A stretch of DNA of 64,000 nucleotides from Symsagittifera roscoffensis. Lineage: Eukaryota > Xenacoelomorpha > Acoela > Convolutidae. Under the pieces are notes generated by a model. That model worked only from the letters and a program-made list of their open reading frames with translations. It searched no databases and was not told the DNA's origin. The translations under genes were made by a program, and so were the position numbers. Shown one piece after another: positions 54,458 to 64,000 of this stretch. The stretch covers positions 68,211,477-68,275,476 of the forward strand of contig NC_087066.1 of NCBI RefSeq assembly GCF_963678635.1, written 5' to 3'. How positions within the stretch are numbered: position 1 is the first letter of the stretch; every line of letters starts with the position of its first letter.

Positions 54458-55869
54458 TCTTGATTTGGGTTTGTTTCTGGGTAAACATTTTTATAAGTTT
54501 TGACCTGTGAATAGAACTGTTGGTTGTTTCAATCAACGAAATAAAAAATCGTCCGATTTAAGTGTATTTTTGTAGCTTCATAGTAGAGTCGTAGTTCTGC
54601 TAGAGTGAAAAATTGTGAATTATTTCGCTGATAATTTTTTCAACTTTATCAAATCGTTATTACTGTTCGAGGGTCAATTCAAAAATCTTTCGTTAACGTA
54701 TTAGGTTATAAGGTTGTCTAAGGTATAGTTAATTTTTGTATACATAATTGCTTAAAAATTTTAACATTTCAAGAACTTCTTGTATTTTATTTTTGTTAGT
54801 TTTTTGTTAGATGGTTGTTGTACTTTTCAAATAGCACCTTTTCCTGATTTTGGATGAGTTGTTTTTGTCCCTTGATGCTTTGTCCTAAAATTTTACTCGG
54901 GTGACGAAAAATTTTTATGAATTTGTTCTTTTGTAGAAAAACTAGTTGATCTTTGTTTACTTTCATATAACTTGAAAGAATTATTTATAGCTCTTTTTAT
55001 TTTGCCCTGTAAAAGTATAGGGACTTCACGTGTGTGTTTTTTTTGAAAACTGCATCAAGTTTAAGTGGAATGTGTAGTTGTGAATGCATTTTTTCAACAT
55101 CAAACTATCATGTGGCATATAAATTTGGATATTTTCTTAATAAAACCGCTAATTGTTCAAATTCTTGATGATTTTTTTGTGAATTCTGGAAGTTAGACAT
55201 GGCGTGAAATTTTTGTTATTCTTGTATTTATTTTGAGATTTGAAATGAAGTTTTAATTTATGTTTTTTTTTCTGTGAAATGAATAATTTTTTGTTTTGGT
55301 TCTTTGATTATTTGGTTCAAGAATAATTCTTCATTAGGTGTAGTAGATTAGTAATGTGTAAAAGTTTTTGTGAAAAAACCTTACGAAAAACGGGGGTTGA
55401 TTGCTTTTAGTTTTCGAAAAAATGTCAATGAAGTCTTGTTTTTCGTGGGTATTTTTTATTTGTAGTTTGTTATTTAAACAACAAAATAACTGTTGGTAAT
55501 TAATTGCTAATGAATGGTATTCCTATTAACTTATGTTTTATATCTGAACTGTGAAATATTTGTTTAAATGGTTTCCTTGGAAGTTTACTTTGTTACATTG
55601 TTAAAAATGGTTGGAGAGATAATTGAATTGTTCCATGAGTCGTTAAACTTGTACCTTGTACGTTGGCTGATTTACCTAAATGATAATGAAATTAAATGAA
55701 AATGATCTTTAACGTGAGTCTGAAGTGGTAAGTTATAACATTTGGAGTCTTTTGATGGTTGATATTATCCTTATGTGAATTTTGATGCGTTTGCGTATTT
55801 GTGTGAGTATTTTCGATTTTTGTGGTTTCTGATCAAAAAAATCAGGATGACATCTCAAAGATTAATTTG

Positions 55870-56300
55870 ATTTGAAAATTATGAACAAGTGGGGAATAAT
55901 TTTGCGTCCGTTGACCATTCGGTGTATTTTTTTTATTTCAGTTAACTATACATCGTAAAAGTTCTTGGATTGACCTGTTCCAGCCTTCGAAAAATCCAGT
56001 AGTCCATTTTATTTTTTAGTCAATTAGTCCATTTTTTTACCACTATATAGATAACATACTTTAAATTTTTCTCAATTAGCAAAGTTCTATTATCTATGAA
56101 AAGGATATGGGGTTTTCTAAATTTTGCTATCCTGTGTTCGTAAAGTGTAGTATATGCATAAAAGGCATTACAATGTGGGAAGGGAATAAGAGCTACATAA
56201 TGTGTAAATGTGTCTACTCCAATCATGATGTGTGAGTTTCCTTCAGAACAGCGTGATAGAGGGCCTTTCGTATCAAATGAGATTATGTGATTGAAATATC
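55870..56300 (-). pseudogene. Gypsy integrase core, copy 2
   Basis: The frame at 56,226-56,020 reads MIGVDTFTHYVALIPFPHCN, FYAYTTLYEHRIAKF and HILFIDNRT: first and second catalytic Asp regions (VD...; FIDN). The open stretch covers about 60 codons and ends before the third (Glu) region. Confidence 0.7.
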
Positions 56301-56805
56301 AGCTTAGTACTTTAAAATCTTGTTTTTCTGCGTTTTTCCTTAGTCTGAAAAAGGACTTCACTTGCTGTATTACAAACTTTAAGTTTTGATATTTTCTGAG
56401 TAGTTGGGTTGTCAGTTTTATTGTACATTTTCAATTTTTTTTTCCTTTTTTGACTTGTTGAAGATATGTTATCAACAGGAATTGTGCATTCAAAGCTTTT
56501 ATTATCTGTATACTACTTCTTTGTATCGAATGGTCCTGCTGAATTTATTGTGTTTTTGAAATCTTCTTTCTCTATTAGTGGGAAGGTTTTTTATTGTGTT
56601 TTTGAAATCTTCTTTCTCTATTAGTGGGAAAATTTTGTTCCTCTGCGGTTTTTTATATACTTTGTATTGTTTTTAATTCATGAAGAGAGTGGCATGGGTG
56701 TGAAAATTGTTTTTTTTGCTGTTAAATTGAGTTTATAGTGATTTTATGGACATTCTAATCTAAAACGTAAGTGTTAACTTTATGTCTCGTGTAATTGTAT
56801 CAATT

Positions 56806-57093
56806 CTAGTCGGTTGATATTTCATCTTTATCGAGAAAATTTTTTGTGTTTTCTGGAGTTTTAACTGTTGTGTTCCGTGCTAGTAACTCTCGTGGTGTTT
56901 TCCTACTAAGAGTATCCGACAAATCAAGTTTTTTTTTCCTGCTGTCCAAACTATGTGTATGTTGGGAAGTTTCATTAAAAATAATTGAGTTTTTTACAGT
57001 TTTGATTTGGGTTTGACTTCTCAATTTCGCGACTTCTGAAAATTGAACATGTTGTAAAGCTTTTGTTGTTCTGGCGTTTTTTTGGGGATTCAA
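56806..57093 (-). pseudogene. Gypsy RNase H-integrase linker, copy 2
   Basis: LDSRKKKLDLSDTLSRKTPR and ELLARNTTVKTPENTKNFL match copy 1 at 54,131-54,457. The LSR motif (ADxLSRxP-like) typifies the end of gypsy RNase H domains. Confidence 0.6.
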
Positions 57094-58600
57094 AATGAAG
57101 GTTTAAAATTATGTTTTATTTTCTGCGAATTAAATGGTATTTTGTTTAGGTCCTTTATTTATTTTGTGCTTGGATAGTTCTTCGTTATGTGTTGAAGACT
57201 GACAAAAGTGTAACATTTTGTTTGGCTGTTTGATTAGGTTGATTGTTTTTGTTTTTCGAAAAATGTCAATGAGGTGTTAGTTTTTCGTTGGTTGTTGTTT
57301 TGATTTTAAGTTTATTTTTCAACTTATTAATTGTTCTTAATTATTTGGGGAAGAGTGGTACTCATATTATGTTATGTTATATATCTGTAATGTGAAATAT
57401 TTGTTTCAATGGCTTACTTAAAAATTTATTTTGTTCCATTGTTATAGTTTGTTGCAGAGATAATTGAATCTTTCCATAAGTCTTTAAACTTGTGCCTTAA
57501 GTGGTGGCTAACTTGCCTAATGTTCTATGAAGTATCAGTTTGGGATGTAATGAAAGTATTTCATGCCATATGCCATATGTTAATTTTTTTGGTATTCGAT
57601 ATTGCGCCTGCTTTGATAACAAAAACTATTTCGAAGTCTGAGGGTTGAAAATTTTTGCTTCGTGGGTTTTCTAAGAGCAGTGGTATTGTCAAAAAAATTT
57701 TTAGGCGAAGTTTTTCGGATTATGCGTTATGTCGTGGTTTTCGAATATAAATGGGATGTAGTTTCTATTCATCGTTGTAACTGTCGCCTACTTAAGTCGA
57801 AAATGAGGTTAAAGAAAAATAGGCCCTATAACCATTGGCTCAAGGGTCAGGGGCACTATCTCTTGTGTTTTTTTACCTCAAACTGTCGGAGCCAATTCGG
57901 TTCACTTGCGACATGAGACTAAAACCCGCGTTACAGCTTAAAGGCCACTACCAAAATAGCCCCCCCCCACTCTAGAAAATAAGAACGCCCCCATACTCAG
58001 GTCTCAAAATACGTAAAATACGCGAACACCGTTAAAAACAGGGTCGGAACCTTATGCATAGTTACTTTTTTTTAGACAGTGGCTCTTTGGTACATTTCAG
58101 ATGGATCAACCTAAAAACTCTCCGTAACTCAATAAAAAACACACTCAAGAAAAACAAATTAGGTACTCACATACCGACATGACCTCTAGAATTGAGAAAC
58201 TAAATTAGAAAGCAATTCTAGAATTGATTGGGTAATTAAGTTTAATTCAAGAAGTTTGAAATAAACAAGTTTTGACTCAAGAAACAAGTTTTGGATCTGG
58301 ACAATTGGGCAGCTTCAGCTGTCCACCTTTCCACCGAAGTTTCACTCTGGTCCACTCTAATTTCTCTCTTCTCCACTCGCGATCACTCTCCGTCTTCTGC
58401 CAAGAATAAGACAACTCTACTCTTGTTCGAGTTGTGTAAAAGAAATTGCGAATAGCAACTTCCCGCTGCTATTTTTCGACTACTTTCCCGCGATTGTAGT
58501 TCGGCTCTTCTGATATTATTTTCTTGTGCTTTTGGTTGTCGCAGGAAACTTGAGCATGATAGGCTCAATTCAAACTTTTGAAAAATTCTATTTTACCCCA
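57094..58600. other. No gene seen; transition to GC-richer DNA
   Basis: AT-rich repeats give way at about 57.7-58.6 kb to more balanced composition. A C-run lies at 57,959-57,969. Frames at 57,662-57,916 (plus) and 58,383-58,568 (minus) have no motif. Confidence 0.4.
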
Positions 58601-59087
58601 AAATTATGTTTTAAACGTTGCTCAATGTCAAACTTCCAAATTTGACCGACTGGTTCATACTTCCTGAACTCAAGATCGATTGCGTGTCGCCGGCTGTCAG
58701 TGAGCCCCCAGAATTTTGAGTCATCTCAAGAAACAGTGCCAGTGGTCATTTACAGAAGTTTGCAGCAGATTTAACTTTATTTACACCCTAAAATTCACAG
58801 CCATGCAAAATTGTCACATTGTCGCTATACAGCAATCAAAATCTGCATCCACCTGCACCCTGAATTCCAGCTTTATAAGCTAATGACTAAATTTTTTTTT
58901 CTTTATTCATCCAATCAGAAAATTGTCATGCAGCAATTTGATTTATATAATACATATAGCATATTAATAACAAAACTTTGTTTGTTAAATTTTCTTTTCC
59001 GTGACCTCAAATTTCATCCGGGTTCAAACTCAAGCCCTTTTTTTTCTTCCCCAGTCAAGACTCAAGAATCAGTCACAAGCGCTCTGC

Positions 59088-59528
59088 TCAATTCGTGCCC
59101 CTCGCCCTCGAGGTACTGGGCCCTGGCACACTCGACATTGTGATCTGCCTTGACAGCTCTTCTTCATCGTCGGAACTGATCACAATCTCTTCCCAAGCCT
59201 TTGGTTGTTCGTAGGATCGCATCCACTCCCTCTGCTTCTGCAATATTTTTGCCTGGTTCGGCAGACCCTTCACTTTAGATTCCCTGTTCAAGCAAAAGGA
59301 GTTTTGCAAGCTCAAACTCACGTTCTTTGCCAAGTCCTCCTCCAATATTGAATCCCTCGGCTTGGTATTATCTCTGGACACTCTTTTCCAACCCGTGGTT
59401 ATCGCATTGCGATGGGTTAGCAAGAATCTCTTCAAAATTTCCGGCCCTATCTCAGCCAGGAACTGTCGATAATTTTTCTGATGCTTCTTCATGTGATCTT
59501 TCGTCACCGAGTACAACCAAGACGTCAA
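59088..59528 (-). pseudogene. Unknown minus-strand frame, likely C-terminal end
   Basis: About 146 codons: basic helices (KDHMKKHQKNYRQFLAEIG), then an acidic Ser-rich patch (VISSDDEEELS) and a SVPGPSTSR end before the stop. A disordered acidic tail is typical of a C-terminus, so this is probably the end of the broken gene. Confidence 0.4.
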
Positions 59529-59534
59529 CGTCGC

Positions 59535-59909
59535 TCAAAAACATGGGAAGAATCTTATACGAATCCAACCGTGCCTCACCTCCATGGGTATAGAGAATAC
59601 TTTGCACGCACTCTCGAACAACTCAAGCCTCCGGCTGTAATCATTGGCATGTATTGATTCTACTGTTGGTGCCGTCGACTCCCGATATTTCGTCACGTTT
59701 TCCTCGATCCACCGCAACACCAGAATCGAGCTCGCCACGATAAGGTAACCTTCTGCTGATGATCGGGTAATCGGATAGACCGAATTTCTTCTAAGTCCCA
59801 TATCAAGCAGAGGTTCGAATGCTCCGGATACCACCTTGTCTGTGCCAGACAGTGGCATGGGCATTCCCCGTGTGTCAGGTTGATTCTCTTGAGGTTGCGT
59901 TCTCCCCAA
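59535..59909 (-). pseudogene. Unknown minus-strand frame
   Basis: Contains GAFEPLLDMGLRRNSVYPIT, a hydrophobic AEGYLIVASSILVLRWIEE helix and FESACKVFSIPMEV. It is separated from the next frame (59,528) by a shift. No family match. Confidence 0.35.
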
Positions 59910-59949
59910 GCTTCGAACAGAGGATCAAACTCCATCATTTTCCCATGTG

Positions 59950-60638
59950 TCACGTCATTTTCTTCATTGGCTGGGCACTATTCATTGCTTTCCCGATCGT
60001 GTTCTGTCTCTCAAAATCACTCGTGTTTTCGCTTTCTAAGCTCAAGAGTTCCTCCCCCCAGATCTTACTCAAGTTCCCTCTTTTGTCCTCCGGCACAGCT
60101 CCCAGGATCTTCTTCAACAGTCTATGTAAGTGATGGGACATTCGAGCCAGGCGTACACACTTGGGTATCGAGAAGGCTTTGTCAATTAATACCCTCTGAC
60201 TGGATGCCGCCACCATCGCCATGTGTAACGGGTATTGGCTTCCACACAGGTTGGCCATTACCAATCCCACATGAGACTTCGCATTCAATGGCAAGCTGTA
60301 GGCTTCACGGGAATTCCCATATCCGCCTCAAGACCAAAATTCTATCCTCTGATGTGTTTCTTGATCATTTGTAACACTCCAGGGCATGAATCCACGCTAA
60401 ATGCCTTCACCAATTGGTGCTCGGACTCTAGCATCTCCAGTGATTGCAAGCTGCACATACTCGAGAAGAATCCCCATGCCGCCGCTATGTTCACAGTGGT
60501 GCTCGCATAACACTGAGCCACTATCTGCACCTCACTTTTTTCATTCTCCGCAACCTCACCAAACCACGTGGCTAAGTCCTCCTTTTGTTTGTATTCTGAC
60601 GCAGGATCGTCCGTCACAAGAATACCCTCCACCTCCAC
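59950..60638 (-). pseudogene. Unknown minus-strand frames
   Basis: Two frames (60,638-60,342 and 60,294-59,950) adjoin. Features: EDLATWFGEVAENEKSE, CYASTTVNIAAAWGFFSS, MANLCGSQYPLHMAMVAA, LARMSHHLHRLLKKILGAVP. Largely helical, Ala/Leu-rich. A nucleocapsid- or gag-like helical protein is conceivable but unsupported. Confidence 0.35.
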
Positions 60639-60866
60639 ACACTAGGTCCAGTAGGTCCGGACAACTACCCGGTTCCATCTTCTTCACTAACTTATCCAGC
60701 TTGCTCGTTGTTTTCTCCGATTCCTTTCGATGAGGTAGGATCAGTTTGTGCACCATTCAGATTCCCCCAAGTCCTCATCCTTCGCTGGTGGCAGTCTAAA
60801 TCGCTCCGTGACTTCTTCAACCAAACTCGCGTGGGGATGTGGGCACCAAGAGGGTCTCAGCATTTT

Positions 60867-61630
60867 TCAAACAGTCCTCAAATTCGTGATCAACATGTCG
60901 TTTCCATTTCCCATCTTTAGTTCCACCCTCTTGTTCGAGTGCGGCACGCTGATCACCTCAGGCATCTTCTCAAGTAACACACCTAGGCTTGGCCTTTCCC
61001 ATTTCGTCGGGTCAATTCCAACGATTTTCTCCGTCCAGAACTTTAAAAAGTCCGCCACCTCAAAATTTATATAGGCGTTTCGGCCTCCGAATCCAAGAAA
61101 GTGTTACAAGCTATTCCCATTACTCCAGTTACATATTAATACTCTCCCCGTTTTGTGGGCTTCGAATAGTCTTCTGCTCGGGCTAAATCACTATGCCCCT
61201 CCTCGAATTTCTTGTTGTAGAACCTTCGTATTTCATCAAGCTTCCCATGGCTCTCTAGAGACTGCATTGAGCCATCCCCTTTTTCGATTCCGGTACTCTG
61301 GTACACGTTCAGGAGACTCTCCTTTCCATAGTTTTACTTCCCATTGCTTTTTGATGGCACACATAAACAGTAGTGTCGGTTATCACTGACATGATCCACC
61401 TCAAGAAACAAGTGGCAACTTTTCACCTCGCTAGGCTCAATCCCGGGTTGTCTCGGGCAATATACTGCACCAGCATTTGGTACACCCGCAGACCCTTGTC
61501 GACCAGCTAAAATTCGTCGTGCGAGGTCACTCCCGCCAAACTCCATGTGAACATCAACTGTCCTGCTGTTCTGACAAAAGGATTCGCCATCAATGGCAAC
61601 GCCGACGAGGGTGCTCTCATCGCATTTCAA
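60867..61630 (-). pseudogene. Unknown minus-strand frames
   Basis: Frames at 61,630-61,334 (with MKCDESTLVGVAIDGESF, SCHLFLEVDHVSD) and 61,058-60,867 (with DFLKFWTEKIVGIDPTKW) plus coding-like sequence between. They continue the same broken gene. Function unknown. Confidence 0.35.
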
Positions 61631-62072
61631 AGTACTCTAGCAGCAGGTTCTCCCAAGTCCGCCCCATCTGGTTTCCCAACTCTAGCTTGTTAACTTAGGC
61701 CCTCTGCTAGGTAGCCCAATGGCGCCGCTTGCAGGATTCCCCGCGATCAAGCTTCTTCAGGCAACTCTCCAGCTCTTTCGTGGTCTCCAGAGCTATCCAC
61801 CAAGGTCAAGCGGTGCTTCTCGTTGCATTTATCTCAATAGGATCGCACGTCACTTGCTTCCCAATGGCATGGTGTTGAGTCGAAAGCCATTCTATGCCGA
61901 CGTTCACTTCCCACGTTTGTCCACTAGTCGAGCCCCTTTTCGCGTTTGCCTTTTGAGGTTTGAAGTCCTCCTACGTTCCCGGAGTCGTCGAGGCTTCCAT
62001 TTTCCCCAGCAACTCGGCCAACTTCCTGGATGCTGAGCTGCTCTTGTAGACCGCTGTTTTCCATCGCGCTAG

Positions 62073-63028
62073 AATCATGGGAGCCGTCTCTTTTAGATTC
62101 TTCTCTGAAACCGCATCCGCCGAAGGACTTGCCTCTTCTGTCTACCGTTTCCTTTTCCTAGACCTTATTCCTTTACTCGGGGTCGTCACCACTATCATCG
62201 TTGACTCAACTTCTTTATCCAGATCTTGTTTCTCCGACTCTTGCCTCCCCCGTTTCTCGAGCCTTAAGAATATTAATGTTTTTAATTATTTTACTAGTCT
62301 TATTTTTATCATCAATTTCAACCCTAATTCCTTTATTATCAGTTTTTTTAATTCAGAGTAGAGGTATCTTTACATGGGTTGGCCTCAGTCTTCTGCTTTG
62401 GTTCCCTCAGACTAATCATCTTCCCTAGTGGCTCCTTTCTAGCTTTCATGTCTATCAGGTGCCCATCAGGACAGGTTCCCCGAACTTCACCACCGTACTC
62501 CACAGTTCTTCCTTGAGGTCTTCCAGCTTAGCCTCGCGCCCTACTTTCTGGTTGAATTCAATCAAGAAATCTTGCCACGCCTTCTCATCTAGCGTGTTCA
62601 AGAACATCCATTTATTGCTTGCTTTCTTCCATTTATTTATAGACGAGAAAGCGAGAAAGGAGCTACTAGGGAAAGTGAGTAGTCTGAGGGAACCAAAGAA
62701 GAAAACTGAGGCCAACCCATGTAAAGATACCTCTACCCTGAATTAACAAAATGATGATAATGGAATTAGGGATGAAATTGATGATAAAAATAAGACTAGT
62801 AAAATAATTTAAACATCATTATTCTTAAGGCTCGAGAAACGGGGGAGGCAAATGTCCGAGAAACAAGATCTGGATAAAAAAGTTGAATCAACGATGATAG
62901 TGGCGACGCCACCGAGTAAAGGAATAAGGTCTAGGAAAAGGAAACGGTAGACATAAGAGGCAAGTCCTTCGGCGGATGCGGTTTCAGAGAAGAATCTAAA
63001 AGAGACGGCTCCCATTCTTGCTTTCTTC
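62073..63028. repeat. Long inverted repeat, arms about 375 bp, loop about 190 bp
   Basis: The left arm is about 62,073-62,447 and the right arm about 62,641-63,028 in reverse complement, differing at perhaps one base in fifteen. Shared landmarks: GGGAGCCGTCTCTTTTAGAT, TCGAGCCTTAAGAAT and GGTATCTTTACATGGGTTGG. The loop contains minus-strand coding-like sequence. It could form a strong hairpin RNA. Confidence 0.9.
62455..62640 (-). pseudogene. Unknown coding fragment in the inverted-repeat loop
   Basis: Minus-strand frame with NKWMFLNTLDEKAWQDFLIE and a helix-rich continuation to KFGEPVLMGT and stop at 62,455. Its upstream end runs into the inverted-repeat arm, so only part is original coding sequence. 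Confidence 0.35.
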
Positions 63029-63424
63029 CGATTCTTGGTTTCACTCAAGATTATCATTCTCATGTTGGAGGTTTCACTCGCCAAGGGCAGCTCCAGATCC
63101 TTGCGGGGAGATCCCAGGGGTGGGGTAGCCGTGTTCGCCCAGTCGATCCCACTCAAGTTTTGCAGTAACTCACGCGTGCTAAAATCCCTTTCCGCTGCGC
63201 CCTGATCAGGTGTGTTTCCCACCTCCATCTCTTCTGCTTCACTGAGGGTTTCATCCATGATTTCCCCTCTCATGATTCGGCTTGTTCTCTTTCTAGCACA
63301 TCCCTGAACCTGTTTTCAACGGGGAGGCTTCTCTTGTCTCCAGGGGGGCCCACTGACAAGGATGAGGGTGTTGTCAGATCCATCTTCATATACTTGGTGA
63401 GGGATACATACAGGGGTCCTGCCG

Positions 63425-63940
63425 CATCTAGCCGTTCCCCTCTTGCCTCAACTCCAAATCCTGCAGCCCAAAAGGCGCTCGGTGCTTTCTTGTGGCAAAC
63501 TTCATGTCGTCCTTCAAAGCTATGTGACCCTCCTCCACGATCATCCTTCCATCGTTATATATTGGCAGCTGGTTATCAAGTGCAGCCTTCTCAAGCGTTC
63601 TCAAGACATCCCTGACCTCAAACTTAGGGGGCATCGAGCCTCGCATCTTCTTTGCTTGTGTAGTCCACGAAATTATCTTGATTTCACACGTGTGGAAATA
63701 AACCGCTACCAAGTATCCAATGAACTAAGGATCCCAGCCATCCGTGAATTCTTTTTGCTGTCTCTCCACCGTGGCTCTCGCGCGTAAGGAAGGGACTACC
63801 ATGGGGCTGTTCAATCCTAGGGTCATTCTTCTCACCGTAGGGAACTCGGGGACGGCAGCCGGTAGGACATCCCCCTCTAGTATCGTTTCCAGTTCCTTTT
63901 TCGTGAGTTCGAAACTTCTCGTCCACGCCGGGATCTTCAA
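63425..63940 (-). pseudogene. Unknown minus-strand frame, one in-frame stop
   Basis: ATG 63,940 opens KIPAWTRSFELTKKELETIL, LRARATVERQQKEFTDGWDP then TAG at 63,725; the same frame resumes with FIGYLVAVYFHTCEIKIISW and LRTLEKAALDNQLPIYNDGR to 63,428. Codon usage is more GC-rich than in the Polintons. No family recognised. Confidence 0.4.
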
Positions 63941-64000
63941 AACTTCCCTTTAGTCCCCGCAACCGGATTCAAGTTCCAGAACTAGGGATAGGCCTCGATG

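Larger units (their letters stand above)
50300..57093 (-). mobile_element. Ty3/gypsy retrotransposon remnants, partly duplicated
   Basis: On the minus strand, from high to low coordinates: a linker block (57,093-56,806), integrase core (about 56,300-55,870), the same linker again (54,457-54,131), integrase core again (about 53,760-53,400), integrase C-terminal domain (about 53,110-52,680) and an unknown third-gene region (51,112-50,358). Corresponding points are about 2.56 kb apart, so a pol segment is tandemly present twice. Many stops. LTRs not identified. Confidence 0.7.
58600..64000 (-). other. GC-richer region with long, broken minus-strand coding signal
   Basis: By eye about half G+C against about one third elsewhere. 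Frames on the minus strand follow one another with few gaps from 63,940 to 59,088, with ordinary amino-acid composition, Leu/Glu/Lys-rich helices and separated mainly by single stops or shifts: this looks like one or two long genes (over 1,000 residues in total) that have decayed. I do not recognise a family. Options: a retroelement gag-like protein, an endogenous viral segment, or a cellular gene. The region runs off the window. Confidence 0.45.

Noticed and set aside
59950-60638. Endogenous nucleoprotein of a negative-strand RNA virus
   Set aside because: Helical Ala/Leu-rich composition is suggestive only; I could not match any diagnostic motif.
1-64000. tRNA, rRNA or spliced-leader genes
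   Set aside because: None was recognised on reading both strands; a dedicated covariance-model scan would be needed to exclude a diverged copy.

Overview
The window looks like chromosomal DNA from an invertebrate animal. It is mostly AT-rich, carries short GT-AG introns (about 66-110 nt), holds one recognisable cellular gene (a type II membrane beta-1,3-galactosyltransferase), and is packed with decayed metazoan mobile elements. A nematode is a reasonable guess because the best-kept capsid gene resembles the nematode F54H12.2-like group, but the sequence alone does not settle the phylum. All family calls come from motif reading; no database was searched.

Layout. 1.4-6.2 kb: a broken, spliced, protein-primed type B DNA polymerase gene of one Polinton/Maverick (element A). 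8.65-8.83 kb, minus strand: an exon with stop codon and poly(A) signal that I assign to the galactosyltransferase. 9.2-14.2 kb plus 31.7-about 35.4 kb: a strongly decayed second Polinton (element B). 14,211-31,742: a third, better preserved 17.5-kb Polinton (element C) with about 200-bp terminal inverted repeats, inserted inside the major capsid gene of element B. Element C has PolB on the minus strand at its left end, and DNA-binding, exonuclease-like, ATPase, integrase, penton, core, major capsid, membrane and protease genes on the plus strand. Most carry frameshifts or stops, but the major capsid frame is open throughout. 35.8-42 kb: a GA-repeat ORF, three 197-bp tandem repeats and a Ty3/gypsy pol remnant. 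42.7-44.1 kb, minus strand: the first two exons of the galactosyltransferase. 45-48 kb: miniature elements, including an hAT-like MITE nested in a relative, both with 8-bp duplications. 50-57 kb, minus strand: Ty3/gypsy pol and downstream remnants, partly duplicated. About 58.6-64 kb: a region near half G+C with many broken minus-strand frames that I do not recognise and a long inverted repeat.

How it fits together. The three galactosyltransferase exons agree in splice phase and in homology across the junctions. If they are one gene, its second intron is about 33.9 kb long and contains the Polinton-in-Polinton nest. Exon 1 ends in a 25-bp repeat present five times, each copy with a strong 5' splice site, so the splice choice alters the reading frame. 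Element C has lost its own integrase (the catalytic Glu codon is a stop) and polymerase, so it should be immobile, yet its capsid frame remains open.
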